Notes: generated by a model not told the origin, from the letters alone. A stretch of DNA of 64,000 nt from Ustulina deusta (GCA_023159155.1 JAJNNX010000017.1:124001-188000), one strand, 5' to 3'; numbered from the stretch's first letter, positions 37,399 through 50,255 are shown. Made by a program: numbers and translations.

Positions 37399-39795
37399 TT
37401 AGCAGTCCGAGTCGTCGTGTTCTTCCTCGAGAGGCTGTGTTCCTGCTGGGAATCTCTCTTGAACCGGGGTATGGTGTAGTGCCGAGCTCGTTCGGCTCTT
37501 GGGAATGTCAAAATTAATTTCCTCGTCGGAAGATTCTGTTTGGTCCCGATCCTCGAAGAAATCATTTGAGTCGGTTTCAGCGTAAGCTGGCATGTGGAAC
37601 TGGCTGGGTACGCTGTGAAATTCAGTTTCCCAAGTCTGAATTGTCGACAAACCTGCTGACGAGGCCGGCACAGCCGCGTCAAATAAACCAGGAAGACCAG
37701 ATAACTGATCACCGAAGACGCCATAGCCTTTTTCTGAAAATAAGAGATCTTTCTCATACGAACTCCTCGATAGACTTGGCGAACTTTCATCGGAGGAAGC
37801 ATAGTCATCTAAGATAAATTCGCTCGATTGACGCCTATGGCCAATCGAAAGAGAGGGAGATGGTGATGCTATGGTAGACGTATTTTTAGGGATAGACTGT
37901 AGTGACTTCAAGAATGGGATATCGGGGACTGGAGGTATCGAGTCGTTTAAATGTGCATGTGGAAACATTGGTGAGAAATCGATCGAAGTAGTAGTCGTGT
38001 GACCTGATTGGGGTCGGAAGGGATTCGAGCTTAGAGTTGACATAGCCGTTTCGGATGTTAGGGACCAATGGCGAAGGCTGCTGGACCGGTCTGGAATGGG
38101 GTTTCCAGTCTCACTACCCACCATGAAGCTCGGGTTGGGTAGAGAGATGACATTTTGTTTCTGAAGGTGATTTGACTGACTGGAGTGACTTTTATTGTCA
38201 GTGTCCTTGGCGCGAGGAGATATTACTTCTATATTTCTAAGTTAGCACTAATTCGTCGAAGCAAGAAGTACAAATCGCAACGCTGGAGAGCACTGACGTG
38301 ATATGTCATCAGGTTGCTGTACTGGCGAGCTATAGAAAATGTCCTGAAGATCGGTGGTACTTCCCAGTTGACGCCTAGCTGAATTCCGGTCACTTGAGGG
38401 TTGCGCGGCCTGCAGTGATTTTTTTTGTCGGTAGGTGTCTTCGTAGATCTCCCCACGACTTGTTGAAATAATTGCCTGGAGGCTTTGTCTCTTTGCTAGC
38501 AACCTTGATTCTACCACCGCGTTGTTGTGTGATATGGTCCTCCGTCTGGAATTATTCCTTGAGGATGTAGGGAGAGCCGGCAAGGGTTTATCAAGGTCAT
38601 TACGCTTCTGGAGTGATTGAATTTCGACGTGCGATGGCGCCAGCGATTGTCTTTTGGAAGAGATGTTCGGCTTTGCATATTCCCGCTCATGCAATGTGGC
38701 TGACCGAGCGTGACGTCGAAGAGAATCAGGAAAAACATCGTGGTCCCTGTCTTTACCTTCTCTCCCCGCCGAGGAGCTTTGCAGAGCTTCACCAGATGCA
38801 GAAGCTAGAAAAGAAGGCATAGATTTACGTCTCGCCGCTCTTTCTGATCTAGCCGACTTTATCCGAGTCATAACCTTAGGCATGTCAGCCGCATTTTGTG
38901 GTGGGAGGCGTGATGACGTCCGTTTGGGAAATGAGTCGGGGGTGTGAGAACTAGTCCTTTTGGATCGTAGACCCGAGCTGACTGAATGCCTAATTCTTAG
39001 AGGCCTGGGGGGTTCGTCATCGGAGTCGTCATCGACGTCCTTAGAGATCACCGAATGCCATTCTCCACCTGCAGAGTTTGAATATATGTCCTGAGCTTTT
39101 GTTGCATCCAGATTGCTGCCTTTCTCTTCTCTATTACGATCTGCTACATCCTCGCCATAGCTTTTGGCGCCTGTGGCTTGAACTCTGCCGTAGAAATCAG
39201 AGGGCTTGATCATGGATTGGGCATCTAGAAGATCGACGTAGCCCTTGGGTTTGCCATATTGACTGCTTCGGGCAGAGTCGGAATGTATTGATATCAAACC
39301 TGGCGATTGTGCGGGTTTGGCCGGTACTGACGAATCTCGAATATCGGTCACTACTTTTGGGGGTAGCCTATAAGGGCCGTATTTCTTTTTAGGAAGTGGC
39401 GGTAATATGGGTGCTGGCTGTGATTGTGAGCTCAGAGTACTTGTTGTGTCGCCGAGTTGGCCCGACGGAGCGGTCCTCGGCCGCTCCACGCCAGGGCCGC
39501 CAAGATGAAGAACCAGGGGAGAGGGAGGTGGTGCGTTGTTGCGAGAGATAGGTACAAGATTGGGATGAGACCTCTGGAACTCCTCTAGAATCTTGCTTCC
39601 GTTGCCGAGGACAGGATATGTTCCTAAAAATAATGTGAGTTATGGGAGAGATACGACATTACCAAACTAGGAAACACACATACCGAGGATTGGCGGCAAC
39701 GATGCTACTGTCGTATCGTAGGCGCTTGTCTTAAGCGAGTCGTCCGCAGCAAGATCCGAGTAAGACTTCCTGGAGAGAAAGTTTAACAATCCCAT
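37399..39795 (-). CDS. Large disordered Ser/Arg-rich protein, unknown function
   Basis: Three exons: 39795-39684, 39623-38298 and 38228-37399. Both joins are phase 1 and give 755 aa. Introns use GTATGT/TTAG and GTCAGT/ATAG. The start MGLLNFLSRKSYSDLAADDS is compact and looks conserved, possibly an N-terminal targeting or lipid-modification segment (Gly2). The rest is low-complexity: Pro-rich ILPPLPKKKYGPYRLPP at the front, several RxxS/SxR clusters (KRTSSHTPDSFPKRTSSRLP, RRKSMPSF) that resemble basophilic kinase sites, and an acidic Ser-rich C-terminus ending in EEEHDDSDC. I do not recognise a domain. I believe related proteins occur across Sordariomycetes as hypothetical proteins. A role as a phosphorylated scaffold is only a guess. 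Confidence 0.8.
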
Positions 39796-42700
39796 CTTGC
39801 CAACATGGCTTTCTTAAACAATATTAAGCAATATGGTATCGGCTAAAAATATATGGTAAGTAGTCTGTCCGACTTGTCGTCTTGCCGGTCCTTGTATTCT
39901 GTTGTTCCCTGTCTGAAAGGTCTGTGGGGGGATGTCCGCCGGGGATGCAGCTAGACTACAGGAATTCAAATTCCCACCACCAAAATAATGGGGGGCCAAA
40001 AGAGAGTCGGATGTCAGTAGCTTAGTCCGGCGGCAGATGGGACGAGAGAGAAAGCGTTTGCGGTGCTGGTGTCTGAGGTGAATGACAAACAAATTGTTGT
40101 AGCGGAAAAGATGCAGGGCTGCTGTCCCAAGGTATTCAACGAAGAATAGAAAGAAGAGGCCATGAAGAGACAGTTGTGCCGAGGGTGATTATTGATTAAG
40201 GGGTAAGATATTGCTCGCGGCGATTCATGAATGGGTAGATAAATGAAGTTGGGTCAAGGGACTAATACAGTAAACAGTGGATGGGTGGTGGGAAAAGCAT
40301 GTGCGTCTATGAAGATGGCGGGTCATGAAAAGAGAGACTTTCCGTGCGCACGCACTTTAGTTCAGAGCTTTTGGTTCAGGCGCACTAGAATGTCCAGATG
40401 CAAGGAAGCCCCCTGATGGGGTTAACCTTGGTATAAATGTAACAAACGAGAGAGAGCGAGAGGAAAAGTCGAGGGGAAAGCCTGCCTAGGCAGATAGAGA
40501 TAGGGAGAAAAGAAAGCCAGTGCCTCGAGAGCGTGTATGTGCAAGCATCCTGTAGTATGTGTGTTCTGTATTCTGCCACCTGCAGTCTCTTTAAGTTCCT
40601 GATCACTGGGGACCGGCTAGCCCCTGCTCGGGAGCCCCATGATGGGTACCATAGGTGACATGGGTCCCTGGAAGTTTGCTTCTATACATTGTACGACCTA
40701 TAGGTACCTACAGGTATCTAGTATACTTCATCTGCTAGGTAAGGTACTTACCTAGTGTGCACTCTAGCGGCCTACAGTTCAGTGCCCTCCGAAGGTAAAG
40801 AATTAAGTTTAATTTTTTTTCTTTTTCTTTTTTCTAAATCCACACACCTGTCATTCGCTTATAGCTGTAGTGCAGTGTGTCTTTTCGCGAATCTGGGGCT
40901 ACATGTTTCCAACCTTACGGAACATATCCTAGAGTAGCGTTGGTAGGTATGTACTTATTAACTGCCCACAGAGGTGGCCGAGATACCGCTGTACACTAGT
41001 GAGTAGTGTCCAAGAAATAGGATCGTGATGTCGCAATGTAGCGCACTGACGCGACAGCACTTACATATAAAGAAATGAAATGACGGGGCGACTCAATGGT
41101 AGTGCAGTGTAGGTAATCGAAGCTAATCCTTCAAGGCCGGGTTGAGTGCACACACACGTAGGACTGAATATGGCTGCATGCATCAGTAAGGAAGTCGTTA
41201 CTAGACTGCGCATCATAACAAAGCCAAATGACATGATTATCTGCGTTATTATACGATACACTACATATACGGCAAACCCTTTGTGGCCGAGATACTGCCC
41301 AGCTACGCAGTATCATATGCGTAGAACCAATGGCCTACATAGTTGAACCCAATTAACGCCGAGAATACCTGGGTAGACATGCCGGGTGCTGACAACACTG
41401 ATGGATCACAACTTAGGCTTGCATTTATATTGTTCATAGGTGATCTGTCGCAATGAGCTATGTCGATCGCGATCTGCTCTACACTACACTACCTAGTCTA
41501 GTATAGCGTACCAGTATTTCCAATTTGTTCAAATCACGAAAGTTCTATGTAGTATTATGTGCATGGCTCAACGCTACAACTGGAAGCGGTTTGGCTGTGG
41601 GGGGGCGGATTGTAGCCATTTTATGAGGTGAAAATCACAATATGTGTCCCGCATGCTTGGATATCCCTCACCCTCTGATGTTACCTAGACTAATTAGGTA
41701 ATTAATTAACATGGTATTTTCTTTGAACTTATGTTTGTCAAGATTATCGAGCTTCTGATTGGGTTGGTTTATTTCATAGAGACTCGAGCATCGAACCTTT
41801 CAGCTCCTTATTATACATTACTGTAATCTTTGCACTGCAGTAGATTTCAGCTCCTGGTATCCCGCTGATGAGGACTACCTGGTGCAGAGCTTGATCGAGC
41901 AACCAATCATAGCCTGGAAATAACAAGTATCGGCTAAAGAAGCCATTTAGCACTGGTTATATGGAAGCTGAATACCTAGGTAGACTCGCAAGCTACGACG
42001 CCTTAGGATTAAGTTCGTTAGTGCAGGTACTGTGCACTAGCCCTGTACCGGTAAGTCACTTGCCTGCATGTACGCTAGTGTAGGTATTGCGATACGAAGA
42101 AATACCTAGAACGAAACGAAACCCCAATTCCAAGCTACCAGTTACCATGGAGTCGGTGACGCCATAAAGGGGATGATCAACGCCCCACCCTCTGGGTACT
42201 GCGTGGTGGAGATAGGTACCAGTAATCGGTGAAGAGCCTCGGGTCCTAGTCGGGATTGTTAACTTGTTCCCTTTTGTCGCGTAAAGTTGCGCGGGATCGT
42301 AATGCTGGTCTGATGTGCAGGACAGTCCGGGCTTGTGCGTGCTGCGTACCTGCTTCAACCGTCGCCCGTCATCTGTATGCCGTGTGGTGCGTATAAACAT
42401 TTTTTTTCTTACCTGAGACAATTGATGCAATTGTGGATGTGTTGTGCTCAGAACTATATAAGCTTGTACGACAACATGCTGTCGATTTGTCTCAGCGTAC
42501 CTAAGCACCTCATTGGTAGCGCAACCCATCATTTCGACTGACAGGTCGCTTAGTTACTTCAGGTGCTGTACCTACTACAGCAGATGGCCGCACAAGACTA
42601 TCTTGAGGATTGACTTACTCGCAATATTACTCGCAATATGCCGAACTAGTTCACTTCAGACCGGTACGCCCCGGTCTTCGCCCGTCTCTCGCGACTATAT

Positions 42701-43240
42701 TGGCGCCGTTATCGAATCGCTAGGCTACATAACATCCAAGCCTTGTCACAGTTTGCAAGATGTGTATGTGCCGCCTCAATACTATGAGTAGGCTGTATAC
42801 ATCCTGTGCCGTGATGCATGCGGCCCTGTGTAAATGGACGGCACCCATTTAAGGGTCTTTTTCTTCTCTTTACGGAGTGAGTTGAGTCTTATATGACGAA
42901 ATGAGCACAATTCGCACTTGGTCCACGTGGAATGCAACACGACTTTAGTATATTTAAAGGCAAGCTGAAACCTTCCGTTACGAAAGGTGATTGGATAGTC
43001 GAAACCCTCGTCGCGGGCTTAAGCCAATCAATAACAGATTGCACGCCGCATCGATGTGACCATCACCCTCATGCAAGGTTTGCGTATTAGGTATCTCAAT
43101 CCGAGAAGGATGAGCTTCCCTTACGCGTAGGAACTTGCCCTGCGGCCGAAGGATCAAGCCACAATACTTCGCTGTGCTGTACGACTTTCAGCCACGACAC
43201 GCTAGGGGAGGCAAATCTACCTGGGAAGAAAAAAGGGAGA
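39796..43240. other. Intergenic, no gene supported
   Basis: About 3.4 kb. The first 400 bases are the likely promoter of the disordered-protein gene. CT/GA-rich stretches lie at 40440-40510 and a T-rich run at 40811-40838. The longest frame (42056-42532, minus) has no recognisable motif and no neighbour exon. Confidence 0.55.
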
Positions 43241-43728
43241 TTACGGCGGAAGCACAACGCTGATGTCGAGTACAATAGGCATAGTGTGCACGATTGCGTC
43301 TGCATGGATTGTTACGCCAAAGGTCACGGTCCTTCTACTCGTGTTCAGGGATAGGATACCTTCTCCCTGAATGGGACGATGGCTCTTCGTCGCCGCTCCT
43401 CGGATGTGATATCTATTAAAATACGCTTTTGCATGCGGCTGGAATTCGTGGAGCCGTATCTTGACTTTATCAGCATATGAAGGCCTAAGATAGGCGGTGC
43501 CCAACCGAGGTGGCTACCGAGTAAGTAGACAGGCACATACCTCGATACTTCTGAGCCGTGTAGTATAGTTGAGTCGATATCAAGCTCCTTCCCATCGGCA
43601 ACGCCATTTGGCTCATCGAGCAACGTACTGCAAGGTGAGAGCTCCCAGCTATTACTCAATGTTCTCACTAAAACGCCTCTCTCATGTGACAACATCTGAC
43701 TATATATATATCCTGGGACAAATAGCAT
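43241..43728 (-). CDS. Possible small two-exon gene or gene fragment, unknown
   Basis: Exon 1 is 43728-43541 and exon 2 is 43484-43241, joined in phase 2 across a 56-base intron with GTATGT donor and CTTAG acceptor, giving 143 aa. The join produces a hydrophilic, ordinary-looking stretch (DGKELDIDSTILHGSEVSR, then PSYADKVKIRLHEFQPHAK). Each frame would otherwise overlap the other, and the splice removes the conflict. I do not recognise the protein. The N-terminal 15 residues may not be real; an alternative is that 43660 is an acceptor (TTGCAG) for an unseen upstream exon. It could also be a remnant of a longer gene. Confidence 0.35.
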
Positions 43729-44574
43729 CAGTTAAACTGTAGGCTATGTGGGAATCTACGACCTATATTGTCGGTTTCGACCCATTTTGGTGTTTTGCTG
43801 ATTTACTTCCGATCTCAGTTTGATAGAGTACCTAGCAGCCACCTAAGGCCTACCGGACGTCTTTATTTAAAGTTCGGATTTGACTGTTCTTATTAGCATG
43901 CCTGTGTAACATTATGAGATTCGCAGTCCTCTCTGCCCCCGAATACTTTGGCCCTATGCCAAATGCTGACGAGGTAGTGCGAGAGCGAGACGACTTGCCT
44001 CGACAATTTACCTAATACAGCCATATATTCTGACCACCAAAGAGTTCTTCCCCCTACCATCGAATTTGAATTATGGAGAAAGTGAGGCTTACAGATAGGT
44101 GCGGGAGATACACGATGATGCAGCTCGGCCAGGTTACAAGAGTAGGTGAGATGCATATGGAGGTACGCCCTTCTCGCCCTCTTGCCATCACCAACATGCA
44201 CCCCAGCGCCAGCACCTGCTTCGCCATCGCCAACTCTTGTGTGTTACTACTGCCTGGTCTGGAATTAAAGGGAGTCCGGCCTGCCTACCTAGTTGTTCTC
44301 TCACCATTTGTATGACCTACCAGGTGTCATAGCGAACCCGGTCTGAGCCGTGCGGGACGATCCCAGCCTTTTCCACATCCAACGCAGAAGCACTCCCCAC
44401 GCTTCTCCTCACCCCAGCCTCTACTTGGATCCTATCATCAGTCTAATAACACCTATGCAACATTGATACTTCAAGAATCGTTAGTATGTGAATGGGTCTG
44501 TTCCCACATCCTAAAGTGATACACTTTTGAGCAATAAATTCCCCCGAACCAGCACAAACTTCGCTCCTCTCATC
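43729..44574. other. Intergenic
   Basis: Upstream of the seven-exon gene. Nothing is recognised beyond short frames. Confidence 0.55.
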
Positions 44575-46943
44575 ATGGACTATTCATTCGACGGCCATGG
44601 ACTATCGCGAGAACAGCTCCGAGCCAAAGCTGAAGCTGCTGAACTCACTGGCCAGCTTGACGGTGATGCCAGCCACCGTCAACCTGCACACCCCAGAACT
44701 CCAAAGCCGGATGACGCTTGTGATTGGCAAGGCGATGCTCCCGAACCCGAACTGGACGATCTGGCACAAGCATGTGAAAAGAACCAGCAGCCATCTCTCC
44801 ATGCGGATGTGTGTGACTGGCGTGGCGATGAACCTGAACGACATGAAGATGACCTGGGTCAAATTTTTCAGTCCGATAATCGGCAAGCGCAGCAATCAGG
44901 TCGAGTTGATACACCGGTAAAGCAGGATGATGCTATTCAAATGCCGATTCCGCGTCTCCCCCAAGTTGCAGAAATCCCGGAAATCCGTTCGTACTTACTT
45001 TGCTCCGAGTTATGACACGCTTGCTGAGAATCAACTAGTGCTCCCATCAACTGATGACCAGAGTCTTAGTCAAAATCATGACACTAAACCGCCTGTTGGT
45101 GTGTTCCTCCCGCGTAACCGCACAACGCTCTAATCGACTAATGATGGTGATAGAGCCTCCGGCTCGAGATGGGAAACAATCCGGGCACGGGAAAAAACCG
45201 AAGAAGAAGAAAGCACATGCCGGTATATCTTGATCCTTGCCTTGCATTAGTATCTGGCTATGACTGACTATGTCTGCCAAGCAAATACAGCTGGACCGAG
45301 CAAGACTCCGCCAAGAGGTCAGTTAACAAAAGAATTTCATGGCCATTCATATATCTCATATTAATCGACAAGTCAGAGAATGGAGGAGAGGATGAGTCTC
45401 CTACTGGAGGTTCGTGATATCCCTAAATATTTGTTTGAGCGTATTCTAATATTATGGCACCTCAGACCAAACCCATTCTCCTTGGGTTGATTCCTTGGAT
45501 CAGATGCCCACAAGCGTGATCGAAAAAGTAAACTTGGGCATTAAACATAGCCTTGAGGCGGCCAGAAGTATATTGACACCTCCCGCCCGTGAGCAGTCAC
45601 AGTCTCCAGGGTCGGCTGCGGGGGAGAAGACGAGGGGAACTACCAGCCTCGCCCCTGTGTCAGCAGCACCACCTCCTTCTGACTTCTTCGTACCGAGCCC
45701 ATCCCGTCATTCAACCGAACCACCAACAGAAATTGGAGTGTATGATGGCAACCAGAAGAAAGAGAGGGAGAGAAAAAGATCGGAGAGAAAAGCACGCCAT
45801 GAGGCGAAACGCAAAGCTAGGCAGGAGAAAAACCAAGAAAGGAAGGAAAAGCGAAGGGAAACTAAAGAGCGAAATCGAAAGGAAAAGCAATGGCAAAAGG
45901 CGGCGAAGAAGGGTGGAGAGCTTCCCGCCCATCTCCTTCAAGGGCTTCGAATTGCGCCCGATTCAAAGGTTTCGTATCATCCCAACTGTGACATTTGTAA
46001 AACGTCAACTGCTTCCGTCGTAAGCAGCAAAAAACGGGACCCAAAATGCCCGACCTGCACAAAGGCAGCTGAACGGGAATCTACAAATCAGTACCTAAAG
46101 TCCTCGAAAATCAATTTGACAGACCTACCCTCGCTAGATGAGCTTCTTGACATCGTCAGGCACCTCACTGGACAGGACTCAAAGGACAAAAAGCCAAAGG
46201 AGGAGGTCTCGGCAAGCGATCAAGGACGCGCGGACGAGGAGCTTGTACAGCACATCTCTCAACATATTCGGGATTTGGTCACTCATGGTGGAGAGGCTGA
46301 CTTGTCCGGACACAAATGCAACGCCAAGGATCAACCAGGTCATTCGGGACGCCATGGTTATGATGGGCACGACTCACCTGTTTCGACGGACGGAGGGCAA
46401 ATGATCTCTAGCTCGTCTCAAAACTCGGATTTGTCCACCATACCAACCCCGCCTGAAGTTGACTGGTGGGTTCAGGCAATATCTTCAAACGAGTCGGCGC
46501 CCTCTCCGTATCGCCCCCTTTCTCCTCGTACTGTCACTCCTTTGCCGAGGTAAATTACACTATTTTGCGTCCGCTCAAGTCCCTAAGAGACCGTATTACT
46601 AAATCTATCTTTCCGAAATAGATCCAGCACCACCGTGTACGAGCCGAGAACGTTGCATTACTCGATTCCAAGTCCATTCGACGTCAGCCATGCTGCGTAT
46701 CATTTCTATCTACCTTTCCCTGTCTGTCATGGGTTCTGTTCTTCCCCAGGCCGATTTAGTTGCCTTCATCAGTACTCCACTCCTCTATTTTCGCGACCCG
46801 TCCCCCCCTTTTCGCGGGCGCACTCTTTCAACCCAGAAGTGGCTGTCCCGACCTCTGGTTTAGCGGAGACACTCCCATCGGCCAGTCGTCGAGCAAGTCA
46901 AGATGGGATTTACCATCTTAGGTCTAGGTCTGGGTCTATATAG
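44575..46943 (+). CDS. Seven-exon gene: duplicated CDWxGD motif, basic coiled coil, CxxC-CxxC ribbon; unknown function
   Basis: Proposed exons: 44575-44986, 45039-45113, 45154-45222, 45291-45317, 45377-45409, 45466-46549 and 46622-46943, 673 aa. The five inner joins are phase 1 and the last is phase 2. The frame stays open across all six introns, which supports the model, although the 27- and 33-base exons and the 40-base intron are small. The N-terminus repeats an acidic unit twice: ACDWQGDAPEPELDDLAQ and VCDWRGDEPERHEDDLGQ. A Lys-rich patch (GKKPKKKKAHA) may be a nuclear signal. A strongly basic helix of about 60 residues (QKKERERKRSERKARHEAKR...) precedes CDIC and CPTC pairs 14 residues apart, a plausible zinc ribbon. 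The C-terminal third is Ser/Pro-rich. I do not recognise a family. Nuclear or RNA-related function is inference from composition only. Confidence 0.7.
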
Positions 46944-47544
46944 TCTTCTTCTTATGTTCGCCATGGATGCATAGGGTCACCTCTTGATCGGGGCTTGTTT
47001 TGCGAGATTGGAATTGCGAGTTACTTGATTTGAATATCCGGTATCGGATTTCACCATGGCTGAGATTAGGGCGCGTGGAGATTGATGTATGACGGGCGGT
47101 AGACTAAACCTCTCAAGAGAGACCTAGATTAGGCGAATAGGATGACATTGCTTTCGCGAATACTTCCCTGTCTTGGCTCGTCTCGATGGACTTCATATGC
47201 AGTAGTCATCTACATACTGGATGCGGACATCAATTGCCAGGATCATCTAATATCGGCTCGCCGATGCGTAGTATATTTTACCTGGCAGACATCTACGTGG
47301 GCCGCTTCGCCATGCCCCAAGCCTTGAAGGTAGTTTCGAGCTTTGGCTAATGCTCGCTCGCTCCTCCAAGTCATGTGCGAGTTTTGGGTATATGCCAACG
47401 TGTAAACCTTCTGCCCGCATGCAAGACGCGCAGACCAAATATTACCCTCTCTCTCTGTCCCCCCCCATCCCCCCCTCTCTGTCTGTGTGTATGTGTGTGT
47501 GTATGTTTATGTGCATCCGTTTTTCTCCTTTGTCTCAGCTGCAT
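46944..47544. other. Intergenic with CT and GT microsatellites
   Basis: Convergent 3' ends of the seven-exon gene and the UCH gene. Pyrimidine and TG-rich simple sequence lies at 47449-47515. Confidence 0.6.
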
Positions 47545-48417
47545 TTAATCTAAAGACCCGGCAAGCGCGACACAAGAAAATCGCATATCACCGCCGCCAC
47601 GCTCCAGGAACTTCAGGGGGCCCCAGAGCAGCGCCTTCTCGGACAACACGTCCTCATCGGTGGCCAGCTGGCCTCGCGCGATGGGACCTTTGCGGCGACC
47701 GTCGAGCTCCCACAACGTGCCGTCGTCCGTCTTCACGAAGCACACGTAGTGCAGGTCCACGTCGTCCTCGGCGTCGGGCGCGACCGTCTGTCCTTTGCTC
47801 GCGGCCTCGTGGTGCGCGGTTGCGAGCGCGGGGGTCTGCTCGAGGAGGGCCGAGCGCTGGGTTGGGGCGAGCGGGATCGATTGGGATAGGAGGGTCGAGA
47901 GGGGCGTGTCTTGTTCTTGGTTTTGGAGGGCTTTGTTAGTTTTGGGTTATTGGGTTCGTGTGACGAGAGAGAAGAATGGGGGAAAAAAACACATCTGGAA
48001 AGGCAAGGGAAAGGGATAGATAGGTGGATAGATAGACATACCGATGAACCCCTTCGCCGGACCGTTCGAAACTGCGTGCAGCAGACCCATCAGCCCGCAC
48101 GCGTTCCGGATCGTCTGCTTCCACCACATTACGGGCTCCTCGGGCCCTTTCCCCGCGTACTCGTCCACGCCAGCGTCCTCGGCCAGCCGCGACGACTCGT
48201 ACGTCGCGCTCACGGGGAACACGAGGAGAAGGGCCAGTGCCGGCCGCGGGATGAACGCGAGCAGCTCCGGCTCCGTGATGCTGTATACGTCGTGCACCTG
48301 CAGCGCGCTGCTTAGACCTAGCTTCCGTAGGAGGGCGGTCATTAGTTCTGGGTTCGCCTCGAGCGGGATGAAGGCTGGTGCGCTATGGCTTGGGTCTGGA
48401 TTCGTTGTCGTCGACAT
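47545..48417 (-). CDS. Ubiquitin carboxyl-terminal hydrolase, UCH family (Yuh1/UCHL3-like)
   Basis: Exon 1 is 48417-48042 and exon 2 is 47930-47545, phase 1, giving 253 aa, normal for UCH-L3/Yuh1. The catalytic residues are visible: Gln101 and Cys107 in KQTIRNACGLMGLLHAVSNG, His186 in LHYVCFVK, and Asp202 in LWELDGRRKGP. The N-terminal part (FIPLEANPELMTALLRKLGL, PRPALALLLVFP) matches the family. It removes small adducts from the C-terminus of ubiquitin or Nedd8 in the cytoplasm and nucleus. The start was chosen at MSTTTNPDPS because upstream codons (to 48738) look non-coding. The exon 2 acceptor is AAAG after a CTAACA branch site, slightly unusual. Confidence 0.93.
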
Positions 48418-49141
48418 CTTTTGGCTGGGGTCTCTCGTCTGGTTGGCGAGCTGGGCTGTTGTAGAAGATGGGCGGGTTGATTTGGGCTGTGCTAGTCGGT
48501 AGTAATTGGGCGGAGCTTGTGGTTGTTGGGTGCTGAGAGGAAGGATGTGGGAAATAGACGGGGTCCCTTGTCTGATGTGAATCCAGTCGGCCTTGAGGAA
48601 GTTGCGGATCACAAAGTCATCTTGAGGTATGGCCTGGATCTGGTGTTTCTCCCTTACGTAGACCAAGTACCACCGCGTACATACCTGGAGCTTCTTGCTA
48701 TGACGCCAACCCCCGCACTCTGCACAACCCCGCGTCACTGGCGTGGTAGCTTCTGCCTGAGCTTGTGTGGGGTCACTGGTGAATCGGCTTATGTACCCAC
48801 CTTGTATGTACTTAGGTACCTAAATATAGGCATGTACCTATATGTGACTCCCTCTTACATATTGTACCTACTTTACCCCAATACCTACATGTAGTTAGTA
48901 GACACTGATTTGAAGTCGTTTAACATGAAGTTTATCTAAGGTACGTCACGGTGCACAGTATAGTTTGATGCACGTATATGGATGCGTCAACATCAAGCGG
49001 ATTATGTTATGTTAAGAGTGCGCTAATGGCCTTTTAGCTTTCTCTAACTCATAGTACTGACTAGAACACACTGGATTTCTTCATCTTGGCTTCGAGACAT
49101 TGCCATTCTGACCCAGCCTCTCCTGTCCCAAACCTGAACAG
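48418..49141. promoter_or_regulatory. Divergent upstream region of UCH and SDR genes
   Basis: 724 bases between two divergent starts. TAGGTACC words cluster at 48808-48900. No specific site is claimed. Confidence 0.5.
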
Positions 49142-49933
49142 ATGGGGCGCATATTCATAACCGGGTCTTCTGATGGGCTCGGCCTTCGTGCAGCCAAGCA
49201 GCTCGTCTCCAGAGGCCACACAGTCTACCTGCACGCTCGGAATGCCCAGCGAGCCAGCGATGCGCGGAATGCCTGCCCCGGCGCAGCCGACGTCCTACTA
49301 GGCGACCTCACGTCCATCGAGGAGACCAAGGCTCTGGCGACTTCGCTCTCGAAGCTCGCGCCGATGGACTGCATCTTCCACAACGCAGGGCTGTATCTCG
49401 GTCCCTATCGCGCGCATGCCGAGGGATACCCGGCCGTGTTTGCGGTAAATGTTTTAGCTCCGTATATCCTGACGTGTCTCGCGCCACTGCCCAAACGCCT
49501 CGTATACACGAGCTCTGATATGCACTGGAACGGGTCGACCAGTCTGGACGACTTCGGGTGGAGAGAGCGCCACAAAGCAGGTCACTTTAGAGATAACGGC
49601 GCGTACGCTGACACGAAGCTGTATAATACCATGTTCGGCTACGCATTCGCGCGCCGGTTCGCGCCTAAGGGGGTCGTCGCCAACTCGGTCGATCCTGGGT
49701 GGGTGCCGACGAAGATGGGCGGTGCCGGGGCGCCAGGCGATATCTCCGAGACCGATAGGCTATATGTTATGCTTGCTGAGGGGACCGGCGAGGCGGAGGG
49801 GGAAAATGGATGTTTTTGGGAGAATGGGAAGAGGGACCCGACTCGCTCGAAGGAAGATGCATATGATGAGAAGGCGCAAGATGCTTTGCTGAAGAAGCTT
49901 GAGGAAATCACTGGAGTTGGGGTGCCTGGATAG
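49142..49933 (+). CDS. Short-chain dehydrogenase/reductase
   Basis: Single exon, 263 aa, normal SDR length. The NAD(P) motif TGSSDGLG covers residues 7-14, with Arg at 34 (HARNAQ) that may favour NADP. The structural NAG lies at 81-83 (FHNAGLYLG). Catalytic Ser is at 124/125 (VYTSSDMH) and the Tyr-x3-Lys pair is Y155/K159 (GAYADTK). The segment NSVDPGWVPTKMGG is typical of the substrate-loop region. The substrate is not predictable; neighbours give no pathway context. It is cytosolic by absence of signal or membrane segments. No break is seen. Confidence 0.92.
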   Translation: MGRIFITGSSDGLGLRAAKQLVSRGHTVYLHARNAQRASDARNACPGAADVLLGDLTSIEETKALATSLSKLAPMDCIFHNAGLYLGPYRAHAEGYPAVFAVNVLAPYILTCLAPLPKRLVYTSSDMHWNGSTSLDDFGWRERHKAGHFRDNGAYADTKLYNTMFGYAFARRFAPKGVVANSVDPGWVPTKMGGAGAPGDISETDRLYVMLAEGTGEAEGENGCFWENGKRDPTRSKEDAYDEKAQDALLKKLEEITGVGVPG

Positions 49934-50255
49934 TCTGTATATCTAGGGACTCACGTGCACTTTAGTTTACTTTGTTATTGAGTATTTATTACACGTTGGT
50001 TACAGGCATCTTCACCAACGCGTGGTTGCGGAATCTGTATACCTATCCCGCCGTGTATCTTCTCAACATGACTGAGAATCATGGATTCGTGTTTTCACCG
50101 CATATTTTGCGTCGTCCTTGCCACGAGAAATACACATTTGGCTGTGTGTGATACGCTTTGGGAGCTAGACTCGCTCGGTGGTGTTGGATTCCATTGTAAT
50201 GCGCACGTGGTGGCTTGTGTCGGCAGCTTCAAACAATCACTGGCAAGATTCTCTG
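49934..50255. other. Intergenic, convergent ends
   Basis: 3' regions of the SDR gene and the S8-protease gene. Nothing further is seen. Confidence 0.6.

Noticed and set aside
42056..42532. 158-codon minus frame
   Set aside because: No domain, no splice partner, unusual residue mix; not supported as a gene.
48418..48738. Upstream extension of the UCH frame
   Set aside because: Residues before MSTTTNPDPS do not resemble UCH proteins and the family starts near this Met.
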